Assembly (NCBI RefSeq): GCF_910592395.1
Contig: NC_088324.1
Coordinates: 1,488,001-1,552,000, forward strand
Direction: 5' to 3'
Source: Lineus longissimus
Lineage: Eukaryota; Nemertea; Pilidiophora; Heteronemertea; Lineidae
DNA length: 64,000 bases
The notes under the pieces were generated by a model, which ran no database searches, was not told the DNA's origin, and worked only from the letters and a program-made list of their open reading frames with translations. Numbering within the stretch: position 1 is the stretch's first letter; each line of letters begins with the position of its first letter. A program made the position numbers and the translations under genes. This document shows positions 44,953-56,606 of the stretch, in pieces.

Positions 44953-47900
44953 TGTTGTCCTCATTGGAAGTGCATGTGTCAGCTGCACGAGGACCTTCAC
45001 AGCTTTCATTACTTCCATCCTGAAAACCAAAAGGGAAGCTTTAACTAGGCTTTGTTCTGTTTTTGTTTTTGTTTGATTTCAAGAATTGGTACATTGTTAT
45101 TTCAAAGAGATCAGTATTGTTATTAATCTAACTGACTGTCACATCTTTAGCTGTGGAATTGCCCACTCAAAATCAGTGGCCTAGAAAGGGGTGCCACTTA
45201 AAGATATTTTGTGAAAACTCTGCTGTCTTAATGCACCTGTTGCAATCTTTTGCTGATACATTACTGTAGTTCTTGGGAAATGATCATGCTTACTCATGCT
45301 CAGATGGCATTGAGAGAGTGAGATGTGTGTTTCCATATCCATCTGGCATATGCCTACAGACAGGACAGATAATGCTTACTAGCTTTGGTTTTTTCACATT
45401 CAAAACCTCAGGAAGCTCCTCATCTGAGTCTGCCGATTCATCCAACTGGAAAGAAACATTTCTTAAATGCATTAGATAACAATGCAGTGACCATCGGTTG
45501 TTCCTACTGGTGATTGGAGTGGCCTAGGGGGTACCCACGAAATGCTGAGGCTAAAGATTGTCAATACTGAACAAAAAATGTTGTCAAATCATGTGAGATT
45601 AGCAAGAAACAATAGAAACAAGAAAACAAATGTTTTATTTGAATGAACAATAATGAAGACAATTTATTATGGCATAATACTCTTGTCTATTTTGCCTGCT
45701 TTGTCTCTTTCCCACCCCCAAAAATTGATTTTTCACCAACATTTAGTGTTTACTGAATTCACGTCGAATTTGGCAAATATTGCTAAAACGTTCTTCGAGG
45801 ATTTTAAATAAACAACAGGGTGATTTAGTCCGAGCCCCTCAAAAATCCTGCTTTTAGAGCTTTGAATGTGCTTTGAATGTCAATCATGGCCTATGTTTTA
45901 ATTTCTTTTAAAAATTTTTAATTTTAAAATTCTGCGCTGTAAATTAACACTTAGTAGATTAGCATTTCTACCTACACATCGAATTACAGAGCTTAGTTGT
46001 TGGTTTTGGAGAAAACAACGTCTCGAGATTTATCAATAGGTGGCACCACCTAATGGCCAGCCACCACATTGCTCTCAAAATCAAAAGAATTAATACCTGT
46101 TCTTGATCAAGTAATGGAGATGAACCACCGATCTGACCTAGATTATTAAACGTAACGTGAAATGTTTTAGCGCCAAAGAGAAACCACGCCCAACCAATCA
46201 CAAGCCTTGATTGCAGTGAATGACGTCAGTAGCGTAGACTTTTATGGATCGATCGTCTGCAACGTCAACACCAAATTATCTAGGTCAGCCGGTGGTCCAT
46301 TTGCTTTAACATACTGAAATATGAACGCCCTGGCTTCAAAAGTGTACGTGTTTTGGGAATTGGGTGGGTCTCCTCTTATCTGATTGTATGATATGGTTGT
46401 GTAGACAGGTACAATGCACTACTCACCTCCTCAAAATGCGATATTTGAATATACAACTTCCCCTGGCCAATATGAGTTCGTATTCGGGCCCCTGTCATTT
46501 CATAGCCCTTAGCATAAACTGCCCTGCTTAGTTCCTTATTTGAATATGACAGGAACAAGAACTGACTCGCCACAATATGGGATGTTGTGCTTTTGTTGGC
46601 CAGAATATCTCGAAGGCGGCTGCGCACAGCAACCTCAGTGTCGTCTGTCCCTATGTCTGTAACACTCTCTAAAACGACCTGAAGAAAAAATGATACATGG
46701 CTGATCATGTGCAGGATTAACAATAACCATACAAATACACTAATTTAAGCTTCTCTCACACTCTTTGGACTTGATACAAAAGTACTTCCCAAGTAAGGTG
46801 ACATCATGTGCACCTGATGTCAATATTCATTCTGGTTTGGAACACTGCCCAAGCAGGTCATGGCTATTCAAGCTAATGGTTCAGTAATGTCTGTTGATTT
46901 CCAAAAGAAAGAGCACATGAAATTGATAAGAGAAGCATATTTTTATTGTTAGAGGACAAGAAGAGATATGATTCAGGAATGGATTATTTCATCGTGGTTT
47001 CGTATTCAGGCCTTATACAACATGTGCTTCTTCGGCAAAGGTGGTCATGACCTTTTTGGGACGAATTGAATTTTGGGAAAAGCACATAGGTCGTTCTTTG
47101 TATGATCATTTTTGCATGAGGTTTGTGCTATGAATAACCATTAAATACAAAATAAGGAATCCTTCTACAGCATTGAACAATGCAGACAACTGGGCCTTGT
47201 AATTATTTGATGATTAACGGACAGGAACCGGTTGCATTATAAAGGATTTGAAGCACTTTATCTGCTGTCTGCGTTTAATGTAGCCTACAGCTAGTGGCGC
47301 GATTCGAGAATAATACTACCTAATTTTGGATGTGCACCAAACGGGGTCCATGGCCGAATGGATAAGCCATCTTAATCATAAGGTCGCGGGTTTGATCCAT
47401 AGGCATGAACCTTTTTCACTTGTTCTTCCCAAAATGTTCGTTTTTTAAATGGCGCGTCTTGGTCGCCAGTTTTTTTATTCCTAACAAGGTGTGTAAAGGG
47501 CTGTTCAAGACTAAAAGAGACAAGAGACCCGGCAGAAATTCAAAAACTGAGAGCTAACCTTTTCACTCAATGAACGAACCCGGGGTGTACCTATCCACCA
47601 GCTGACACTAGCTCTCATTCATTGACCACCGTCTGTTACAATAGAATGCGCAATCCAAACTAGATCTGCTAATTCAGCACTCAACCTCAACTTACCAAAC
47701 ATTTTGACATCGGAGTTGGCAAAGAACATTGCCGTATAAAAACGACTTTAACCGGGTGACGAGGCGCTGCCTTTTTCCCTGCTGCCCGTGCAGGCTTTCG
47801 GACATTGCCCCTTGTGTCCGCTGAATAAGATGTGCCGCTCCTTGGATTGAACTTAAATTTTCCCGGCGGGCTAAAACAACTGGCAACATCTGCCGCAAGG

Positions 47901-48894
47901 TTTTTAGGATTACCAAGAATCTGTGTGGTACCAGTATTAGCTGAAATATAAAGTAAAGGTGAATGAATAAGAAAATTTTGTTTGCGAGGCCTCTTATGCC
48001 ATGTGGCTTTAAAGTAGAGGTATTTAACACTAGTGTTATGTGGTTAGATGCATGTAAACAGCAGGGTTTTAACACCTATGAATTCTAGATTACTAAGTAG
48101 TTAACTTTGGTATCGCATGAATAAAATAATGTAGCCTGGTCTTTAGGATTTTGTTGTATGTGTCACTATGTTCATGCATGTCATGTAAGCAACTGAATAA
48201 CAGGTACATGTAGACAAGTAGGCTTAGCAATCTAACTATACTTTATATCTTGATCCTGATCAGGGTTAGAAAACTTTTGATTCAACTGGTAAACATGCTA
48301 TTAGAATAAAGGTTTAGTGCTCATGATGAATGAGATTAGAATCCATCTCGGAGTTTAACATTGCTTCAAGCATGGAAATGGTGTACTACTGGTAGTATGT
48401 ATTCATTAGCGAGGTTGAGAAACCGAGCGTGTGACGGGTACTTGTACCGGTACGTATAGAAGTATCCATGCATGTTCACGTGTCCCGTCACTTGTGCATC
48501 ACATCACAGGTACGCGTACACATAAACGTGCGGTTTCTCAACCTTTCTATTCACTCAAAATTTCAAGGTTGGAAAATAGAAATAAATATATACATGTCAA
48601 TTTTCCAATAGTATCTCGGTCTCGCTCATTGAATACTACCATGTAGGTGCATTCTTCGGACCATCCTCCAATTGGTTCCGTGAATTTGCCGTTCACCAAT
48701 GGAACAGCCACCCACGACCCTCCTGGTGAGGTCCAGGCTGAAGATTGTTCAAAAAACTTCAGGCCAACTGCGCCTGGAAATTGAGACAGTACAGTCTCAA
48801 GTTGAACCTCCTTATCTAGGGTCAGAGGAAGCCGTATCAAATTTTCAGGGCCATTAATGCCACATCCTTTCGCCACCCAGATCCAACGGGCCAT
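44953..48894 (-). CDS. Five-exon gene with TDP-43 N-terminal-like domain (3' end unresolved)
   Basis: Exons by consensus sites and phase: A 48894-48594, B 47940-47696, C 46678-46427, D 45445-45380, E 45019-44953. Every junction is in phase and an acceptor-like TTTCATTTCAG precedes the ATG of exon A. Exon A resembles the TDP-43 N-terminal oligomerisation fold: TVLSQFPGAVGLKF, then VPLVNGKF, GGWSEE and YMVVFNERD correspond to VTAQFPGACGLRY, VRLVEG, AGWG and VYVVNYPKD. Exon B is basic and Pro-rich (probably disordered). Exon C has a compact fold (RSRLRDIL, HIGQGKLYIQI) I cannot name. D and E are acidic linkers. Exon E ends in phase 1; the next possible in-phase exon is 43300, inside the transposon. 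TDP-43 NTD units drive self-association in RNA-binding proteins, but no RRM is seen here. It could be a host gene truncated by insertions, or part of the transposon gene family. Confidence 0.6.
45500..46400. other. Intron C-D of the TDP-43-like gene
   Basis: No other ORF or repeat with support; AT-rich. Confidence 0.4.
46730..47690. other. Intron B-C of the TDP-43-like gene
   Basis: Contains the tRNA-like sequence at about 47344-47410; otherwise nothing recognised. Confidence 0.4.
47344..47410 (+). repeat. tRNA-like sequence (pseudogene or SINE head)
   Basis: TGGCCGAATGGATAAG fits a pol III A box and GGGTTTGATCC, about 22 bp on, fits a B box; the order and spacing are those of a tRNA. The acceptor stem does not pair well, so a functional tRNA is unlikely. 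A degraded tRNA copy or a SINE 5' end is more likely. Confidence 0.5.
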
Positions 48895-49112
48895 AATTTC
48901 TGAAATGAAAACAAATATTTTAAGGATTAAAAAAAATTCGGGCTTTGTGGTCTCTCCGCCCCTCCTCCTTCAGACTCATTTTAACTTAATTCCAGATGGA
49001 CGATGAACACCGGACGGAGTGCCATGACATAATCTGACCCTGGTCAGCTAACAATACATTTAAGAAAAATGAAAGGTCCAAGCATGCATAACTCTAAAAC
49101 AACAAAGATTTT

Positions 49113-49283
49113 AAGGGTTATGTGCTGTACGCCAATCGGCGACTACCCATATGACAGTAAACTTTCAGACCTTAGTTTGTGTGCCCTAGGTGACGTTAAG
49201 GGTTATGTGCTGAACGCAAATTGGCGACTACCGATATGCGAGTCAACTTTCAAACCTTAGTTTATGTGGTCTAGACGATGTTA
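49113..49283. repeat. 85-bp direct repeat, two diverged copies
   Basis: AAGGGTTATGTGCTG starts at 49113 and 49198; both run through GGCGACTACC and CTTAGTTT(G/A)TGTG with about 15% differences. Confidence 0.8.
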
Positions 49284-49467
49284 AAAGACACATTCAGGCT
49301 TTTTACCTGTGCTACAGAAGAAGAACATACTCACCAAGGGCTTGATCAGAATTATTCACTCCTTTTGTTTTTATTTAGCAGTCTTTTGTCTGCAAGCAAA
49401 AATTCAAGAACTCCCAGAAAATTGCAATCACAGTCCCAGAAGTTCACCAAAATATAAATTACATGTA

Positions 49468-50442
49468 CAGGCAGGGTATCCCCCATAAAAAAAAGGAACA
49501 AAAATTTGGGTAATCCTGTAATCAATGAAATATTCCGCCGTATTAGTATCCTTCTTCGTAGCCACATTAACCCTTAAAGCGCCAGAGGCGACGATCGTCG
49601 ACATAAGGGGGAAAGCGCCAGAGGCGACGATCGTCGACAGCAGACATTTAGTTCCACCTGTCTGCTAAGAGATGGCAGTGAGTGTGCATGTACCCTCTTT
49701 GGTACTTCGACAGTGATGCTTAGCACAAAATGGCATCGAACAAATTTCAAGTTTCTATACAAGCTTTTGAGTATTTTATCAAAAACTTGAAGCCCCATTT
49801 TCGCGGGAATGACGTCATCAGGAGTAATTAGCGCTGCTACGACTAATTAGACGGATGCTTCGACCAGGAATCGGATGGAAACGATGTATTTAGACCCAGA
49901 CTTCATATTAAAATACCAAGGGAGGTATAAAAAGCTGATGGAGGTATGTTCTGGCCATATTTTTGTTGATTATGGGTATTTGCACTAATTAACCCCTAAT
50001 TAGTTAATTTTGGGCGGCAAATGTCACAAAAATCGACGGGAATTACCATTTGTATAAAATCATCAGTACATTCCATGGTGTTTGTAACAAAAATAACGTT
50101 GTTATTAATCATTTTCAAAAATGCTCGGTTAATTCGGCGCTCAGGGGTAATATGATTTTGTTAATTCGGCGCTTTAAGGGTTAAAGGGGTTTCCTTTTTC
50201 TATGCACCATTTTTCAAGCAATACAATATGCACAGGAGTGATAACAATCAAGCCCAATGGTCCGTGTCATTCAGCACAGGTCTAGTGCATTTATGACCTT
50301 ATGCGTGGAGTAACTGCCATGACTGCAGGTGAAAGCAAACCCCTTCTATGGGACTACGAAGAAGGATACTAATACGGCGGAATATTTTCATTGATTACAG
50401 GTTTATTTGTTCTGTTTTTTTATGGGTGGGATACTCTGCCTG
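49468..50442. mobile_element. Mariner/pogo-like MITE with ~100-bp inverted repeats
   Basis: The ends begin CAGGCAG(G/A)GTATCCC and are inverted over about 100 bp (49468-49566 against 50355-50442), including ATTCCGCCGTATTAGTATCC. TA flanks both sides (49466-49467 and 50443-50444). The middle is occupied by another element. Confidence 0.8.
49571..50180. mobile_element. piggyBac-like MITE nested in the above
   Basis: Exact ends CCCTTAAAGCGCC (49571-49583) and complement (50168-50180), flanked by TTAA on both sides (49567-49570 and 50181-50184). A TTAA target and CCCT ends are the signature of piggyBac-type elements. No transposase is encoded. AAGCGCCAGAGGCGACGATCG occurs twice near the left end. 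Confidence 0.85.
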
Positions 50443-50626
50443 TATATGCTATGCTTTGACAGCCTGCCCTTGGTTAATTCTAGTGATACAGGTTATTGAT
50501 TGATGCGCCGGCCAGGGGCGAAACCCCGATCGGACAGCCTCTCAAGTAAGAGGCCGAGGGGTTCCCACTTTTTTTTAACGAAAATAATCAAAACATGTAA
50601 GATTAGGCCTATGAAAAATCTGATTT

Positions 50627-50690
50627 ACTGCCCCAATGGAGGGGGCTACTGCCCCAATGGAGGGGGCTACTGCCCCAATGGAGGGGGCGC
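50627..50690. repeat. 21-bp minisatellite, three units
   Basis: CTGCCCCAATGGAGGGGGCTA is repeated three times. Confidence 0.95.
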
Positions 50691-50792
50691 ATGCTATGGG
50701 CCACTAGCTACCCTGGCGGCTGCCATTAATAAAATCAATTCGATTCGTTACTTACTAGGCCATATAGGCCAATCAATGAGTATATGACTGTA

Positions 50793-50810
50793 CTAGCGCG
50801 GGACCCGTGG
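50793..50810 (-). other. Candidate 3' terminus of Helitron 2
   Basis: On the minus strand CCACGGGTCCCGCGCTAG is followed by T. A small GC stem (CGGG/CCCG) just before CTAG and an adjacent T are what Helitron 3' ends look like. The stem is short, so this is tentative. Confidence 0.35.
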
Positions 50811-50994
50811 GGATGGGGCAATTTCTAGGATGGACTAAGTCGAGGGGTGACATGTTGGGGATATCCTTGAAATAAAGGGTAGAGATCGTTCTTAAGGCAG
50901 TAAGAGTACGTGAACGTAGTATGAATAAGAAGACGACACAAAATGTCATTTCTATAAAAGTTGGTAATGTTTTGAAAAGTTTGTTGTCAATTAA

Positions 50995-51020
50995 TGAAAT
51001 GAAATGAAATGAAATTTATT
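50995..51020. repeat. ATGAA microsatellite
   Basis: Four to five units of AATGA/AAATG just beyond the Helitron 2 stop codon. Confidence 0.9.
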
Positions 51021-51192
51021 GGCCAAAACACAATCTTTGCGTATAAGGCACGAAACACGAATACAAATGTACATCGGATCCCATCAAAATATGAAAACAA
51101 TAAATTTACAATACAACCACAATCCCATGTTGCTATCGTTGCAGCACATTACAGGTGTATGAAGGTTTGGTAGCATCATGTGGGCTCTTGGT

Positions 51193-54100
51193 TCAGAGGA
51201 TTTCCTTATAGACAATATTCTGAGTGTGGGATTGGCTCTGACGACTTGATGGATTAATTTGCACTGTAATACTGCTGAATGATTTTGTCCGTGAGAGCGC
51301 AACATATAATTGTCCATGGGAGAAGACTGGCTTTGGAAGGTAGATCCCTATGGTGTGGAATGTTTGGCCTTGGGCCTTATTGATGGTGATAGCGTATGCT
51401 AGTCTAATCGGGAACTGGTGGCGCTGTAGTGTGAAGGGCAGGTTTGCATCGGATGGTGCGAGTTTGATGCGCGGAATGAAGACACGTTTGTTGACGTGGG
51501 TGCCGGTTATGATATCTGCATGTATTGTGCGTGGATAGAGTGCTACAACTTTCAGTCTTGTGCCATTGCACAGGCCTCCTTTTATATCTAGATTGCGGAG
51601 TAGCATAATTATTGCGCCAACTTTTAGTTTCAGTATATGTGGTGGCATGCCTGTTGGGGTGAGGGAGTTCAGGAATTCCATGGGATAGTGTGTTTGTTCA
51701 GTTGGGTCTTCGCAAATAGCCGAGTCACTGCTGATGTAGGTTTGTGCAGTCGTTGGTATTTTGTCCAGAATGAGTTTGTTGAGCTTCAGAGCATCTTCGT
51801 TTTTTGGTGTCAGTATGACAGTGTCCTGAATGACTGGGCTAGTCATGTCCTGGAAAACGTCGTTGACTATATCAACGGATAACTTGCACTGTGATGGGAT
51901 GTCAATCGAGTATGGCATGTCAGTGAGGTTGCTTTGGAGGGTACCATTGCCGACGGTTAGAAGCCACGTTGAGAAGTCCTGTGCTGCAGCATCGGCACGC
52001 ATGTTCTTGGTGAGGTGGAAGCGTTGGATTTGAGGCCATAGCGGGGAGTTTTTTATGCAGTTCTCAATGGTTTTTGTACGGGATGCCCTGGGAGTAACTG
52101 GTAGGACCTGTCTAAAATCGCCTCCAAGTAAAATGATTTTGCCACCGAAGAGGGTGTTGTCGTTGCCGGTGATATCCCTCAAGCAGGTATCGATGGCATG
52201 GAGCGCATGGAGAGGCAGCATGAATCAATAATGAAAAGGGTAATGGCACGCAAGTGTTTTGCTTGTGCAGACTTTGGGGTGACGTTGCAGGTGCTTGTAT
52301 CCAAGATCGGAACTGGCAGTTTGAATAGGCTATGGACTGTGCATCCATTCATGAGGAGTGTGGCAGCGATTCCTGTCCATGCAGTAGCTTGTACCTGGAA
52401 ATATTTAAAAGAATGTTTCGTTATTGTTTTTAGGGTTGTTGTGATGGCGTGGTGAAAGAATCAAAGAATTAGTGTGGAGAATTAAGTTTTTAGTTAAATG
52501 TTTGGAGGCCTGTTGACATGCATCTTTGATTTAATTTTTTTGTTTGATTGCAAAAGATGATGAAAATGCCTTCTCACTTCAGATGTGAAATTTTTATTAA
52601 CATCTGATCAAGCAAGTATTTTTAGATTGTGTCTTACTTTGATGTTTCTGATGGAGAGCATTGAAATGATCGTGTTGTAGACTGTCGTCTTCCCAGTTCC
52701 ACCTGGTCCGTCAAGGTAGTAGACGTGAGGCTGAATTTGCGAGTTGGGATCGGATGTGTTGATGGAGGCTGTTATGATCGTGTCGACTATCAATCTTTGG
52801 TCATTATTGAGGAGCTCGTAGGGAAGGCTTATGTCATTTATTTCTGGTTGGTTGTACTCTGGCAAGTCGTCTGTTGGAAGCGGCATTGGCAGGTTGAAAT
52901 GTGAGCAGGATAGACCTGAATAGAAATGGAATAAGGATGATTTGGGATGATTTGGTATGATTTGTTTTGAAATGGTTGAAATGGTTTCTGGTTGGTTGTG
53001 CTGCAAGACCTGGCAGTAAATTATTTACCAGATTGTGCCAAGATGTTGTTGATGTGTAGTCGTGCCATATTCTCTGCAGTGTGGTGGTTGTGGCTGCGGG
53101 CATAATCTTCCATCATGCTGTCTTTGAATTGATGCCATAGTTGTTGTGGGTCGAGAGGATCGCAGTGCGAGCAGATTACAGCAAAGAGTAGGCGTAGTTG
53201 GTGTGGCATCTGGAATGTGACTGCCTCTGCGAGTGTGTGCTCCCATTGGGTATCGTCGGTAAGCAAGTTGCGTAGTTTGCAGGCTGCATGGAAGGTTGGA
53301 GCTAAGACATCATTGACTGTTCGTAAATCTTCATAGGACTTGGCACCAGGAACGTGGAGAAGAAGTGTTCGTAGGGCAAATCTCTCTGTGTCTTTGGGGT
53401 TTGTGGAGTACATTCTTGCTATGATCTTCTCTCCTCCTCTTTTTCGGGGTTTCCATGTTTTGCTCGAACGGTCAAAGACGAAGTGGTTTGGTATATCTGT
53501 ATAGATGTACTCGGTGGCTGCATTGGTAGTGGAGTTGAGGTGGAACCATGCTGTGAGGAGCGTTTTGGTGGTATGCGCTAAGGCAGCCAATTCTTGTCCT
53601 GGTTGGAAATAGACTGTTTGTTGTTGTGGCAGATGTACTGGTAGTCGAACTATGCTAGGCGATTGGCTGTGCATGTGGTACTCGGATAGGCGCCATACAG
53701 CTTCTGGAGGACTGACATATCGTGTGTCGAGGTAGGTTGTTATTTCATCATGGTCGAGAGTGGCAGTGGCTTGAACCTCTATGTTTGCACTGTCATGGCC
53801 TTAATATATATATATATATATATATATTATGCTCTTGACAGTCATGCAGGCCTCTAGGTTAATATGGGCATTGTATTTCCGGAGCAGCCATGGGTTGTAG
53901 GGAACAACATATCTGAAAATAGATCAGGGAAAAGACGTGACGGCTCCTGTCCGATTTTTCAGTATTTTAAAAGGAATGGATAAATTTTTGATGGTAGGGT
54001 TAATCGATATTAATGTGTTAATTTTTTATTATATAATTCTTGTGAGGCTGATGCTTAGGTGAAGAATTTGGATTTGTGTCAGGCTTAGGTTGGCTATTGA

Positions 54101-55903
54101 GAATTGTGTTCCGGTACTGTTACATTACATTGTATGTGCTTACCTGTTGTCAACTTCGGATGATCCAACTGAAGCGATTGTGCCATTGTCTCGTCGTCTG
54201 TACTTTGGGTACCAATTTTCTGTGAGGTAGGTTTGTTCGGAGAATTCCTTTGGGAAGTCTTTGGTGCATTCACCGTTATCCATGCACACTGAATTTGGGT
54301 TCAAGTGACCGCATGGTCCATGAATCATTGTTCTTGACACGATTTCATACAGTTCTGGGTCATTGGTGCGTGACGGGATTTCAGCGCAGATGAGTGAATC
54401 AATGTGTTCTGGCTCTCGAAGTTTGGAGTTGTCCTTTAGGAAAATAAGCATGTGGCAGTGCGGTAGTCCTCTTTTTTGGAACTCAATGACATCAACCAGA
54501 GCGGCATCTTCACCTAAGACATGTTTGTCTGTTATGTCGTGTAGCAGCTCCTTCAGGTTAAGGTGAAAGACACGTGAAACCAAGTCCGGGCGGTGGACAG
54601 CAGTCTGTGGTGGTTGGAGGTTGTCTGTTATTGCTGGCCAGTGGGGGTTACAGGTGAATGTCAGGAATAAATCGGGCTTGCCAAATTTGCACACTAAGGA
54701 CATTGCGTCTTGATAATTTTGCTGCATGTTCCTCGGGCTTCCGTGAAAGGAGGATGGAAGTATGACAACTTTTCCTGGTGTGAGGTGTCGCTCAATAGAT
54801 TGTGTTTGGATGTGGTCCATGAGTCCTTGGTACTGGTCAACTCGTAACGCCTTCTGGTTCTTTTGGATGTAGTCCAACCTTGATGCCTCGGTTTTTACAT
54901 ACGCATCTACGATGTACTGTTGGAATAGTTTGCCTGCGTAGTGTAGGGGTGAGAACCGAGCACGGCAAGCAAGACGGTTGGAGTAGAATTGCAGAAGTGT
55001 GACCTTGAACCTGGTCTTTGTTCTGTGCTGTTCATCGTGCTGCATCCCATCAAACCAACCGAGATCACCTCTTGGAAACAGGAGAGGGTACGTCATGGGG
55101 TCACTGTTGGGGGACATATATGATATTCTGCGGCAGGGCTGGTTGCGGGGTTGTACAATTATATCTGGTGCTGGAGGCGCACCATCATTGCCTACAAAAA
55201 TGGCAGCGACTTCGTCAAACCTTGGCTCATTATATCGGCGTTGGTCTGGGCCACGTTTGAAGGTCATTGTGACAGACTGATTGTCTTCAGCGTGATCTTG
55301 TTCTACGGCAGCCATTTGTTTGAAGGCGAGGGCAAATGGATTTAGGTTTGAAAGGAGAGTCTGAAAGGTGTTCATGATATGTTCTTTGCAGCCATTATTG
55401 TTAGCATTGTTCATTCTGGTGTCAGTGGCCTCTTTTCCTTCAATTATATAAAGCTGTCCGTACTTTGGTTGCGAGTTGTCCTGCGGATGCAAGGTTCCAA
55501 TTCTATGGTAGAGTTGGCCGTGAATTCGATAGCAAAATGGGCCTGGACGTTGTGGAGTGAAAAGTTGAGCAGTAAGAGAAGCAAAGCTCATTGCACTATT
55601 GTACTGTCTAATGTTATTGCGGAAGTTTAGTGCATCAGGAGTATTGCCTTGTAAAAGGGTTGTTAGCTCTTCCGGGTATGGGCTAATCTCTGGCAATTGG
55701 ACCTTTCCATTGTGACAGCAGTTGAGGGATTCATTAGGGAAACGTAGCGCATTGCAATAAGGGCATATGCGTGTCATTGGTCCTGGAGTGAAGGGCATTG
55801 GTCGTGCGTTGGGATCTCTGCCGCCATAGTACGGTGCTGGTTGTGTACCAAGATGGGATCGAACCGAGCGTCTGTCCAGTATTGCACCTCGTATTCGTGG
55901 CAT
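51193..55903 (-). pseudogene. Helitron 2 Rep/helicase, four exons, inactivated
   Basis: Exons with in-phase junctions: 55903-54144, 53912-53029, 52915-52638, 52394-51193. Exon 1: zinc-finger-like CPYC...CC, Helitron-like N region and the HUH motif KRGLPHCHML (about residue 480). Exon 2: the Tyr motif region followed by GHDSANIEV. Exon 3: Walker A GPGGTGKT. Exon 4: Pif1/SF1B motifs GGDFRQVLPV, LRNLDIKGGLCNGTRL, TINKAQGQTF and LYVALSR. Defects: a TA tract on the Tyr motif with an in-frame TAA (about 53801-53803), and a short deletion at about 52225 that removes the Glu side of Walker B (LFIID then a frame change). Encodes the rolling-circle transposase-helicase of a Helitron; this copy cannot make it intact. 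It is unlike Helitron 1 in sequence and intron content, hence a separate family. Confidence 0.88.
53803..53829. repeat. TA microsatellite
   Basis: Twelve to thirteen TA units lying inside exon 2 of Helitron 2. Confidence 0.95.
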
Positions 55904-56127
55904 CGTCGGTTACTGGAAGGGGAGGAATGGGAGATGTAGCAGTGAATTACAAAAAAGGAAAAGAAGATAAAGTTTAGTGTAAAAAATTCAATACAAATTG
56001 AACACTATGAACAGCAGTATTTAGTAGTGATTGCAGTGGTTGTAAAGAATTACTGGAAAATCTGGCAGGAGCTGTGTCGTCTTTCAAGGTGGCAGCACCC
56101 ACATTGTAATTATCATTGTAGAACTGG

Positions 56128-56600
56128 TGATGCCAGTTAAAAAGACATAACGGCACTTGACCGATTCTCCAGTAGTTGATATGGTTGAGCAGTTTTTTCA
56201 GGAATGATGATGCCAGGCTTTTCAATTACACAGCTTTACGATTAACATAAATGTTGTTTTTGCCCCACCCCTCCCTAATTCTATGATGACAGTTAAAAAG
56301 ACATAACGGCACTTGACCGATTCTCCAGTAGTTGATATGGTTGAGCAGTTTTCAGGAGTGATGATGCCAGGCCATTCAATTACACAGCTTTACGATTAAC
56401 ATAAATGTTGTTTTTGCCCCACCCCTCCCTAATTCTATGATGCCAGTGAGTTAGAAAGACATAATGGCACTTGACCGATTCTCCAGTAGTTGATATGGTT
56501 GAGCAGTTTTCAGGAGTGATGATGCCAGGCCATTCAATTACACAGCTTTACGATTAACATTAATGTTGTTTTTGCCCCACACCTCCCTAATTCTATGAGT
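56128..56600. repeat. ~156-bp tandem repeat, three units
   Basis: Units start near 56131, 56288 and 56445, each with AAGACATAA(C/T)GGCACTTGACC, CCAGTAGTTGATATGG and TTTGCCCCAC(C/A)CCTCCCT. They lie between the coiled-coil ORF and the Helitron 2 Rep exon. Confidence 0.92.
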
Positions 56601-56606
56601 ATGAGT

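Noticed and set aside
47344-47410. Functional tRNA gene
   Set aside because: A and B boxes are present, but the acceptor stem does not pair, so only a tRNA-like remnant is reported.
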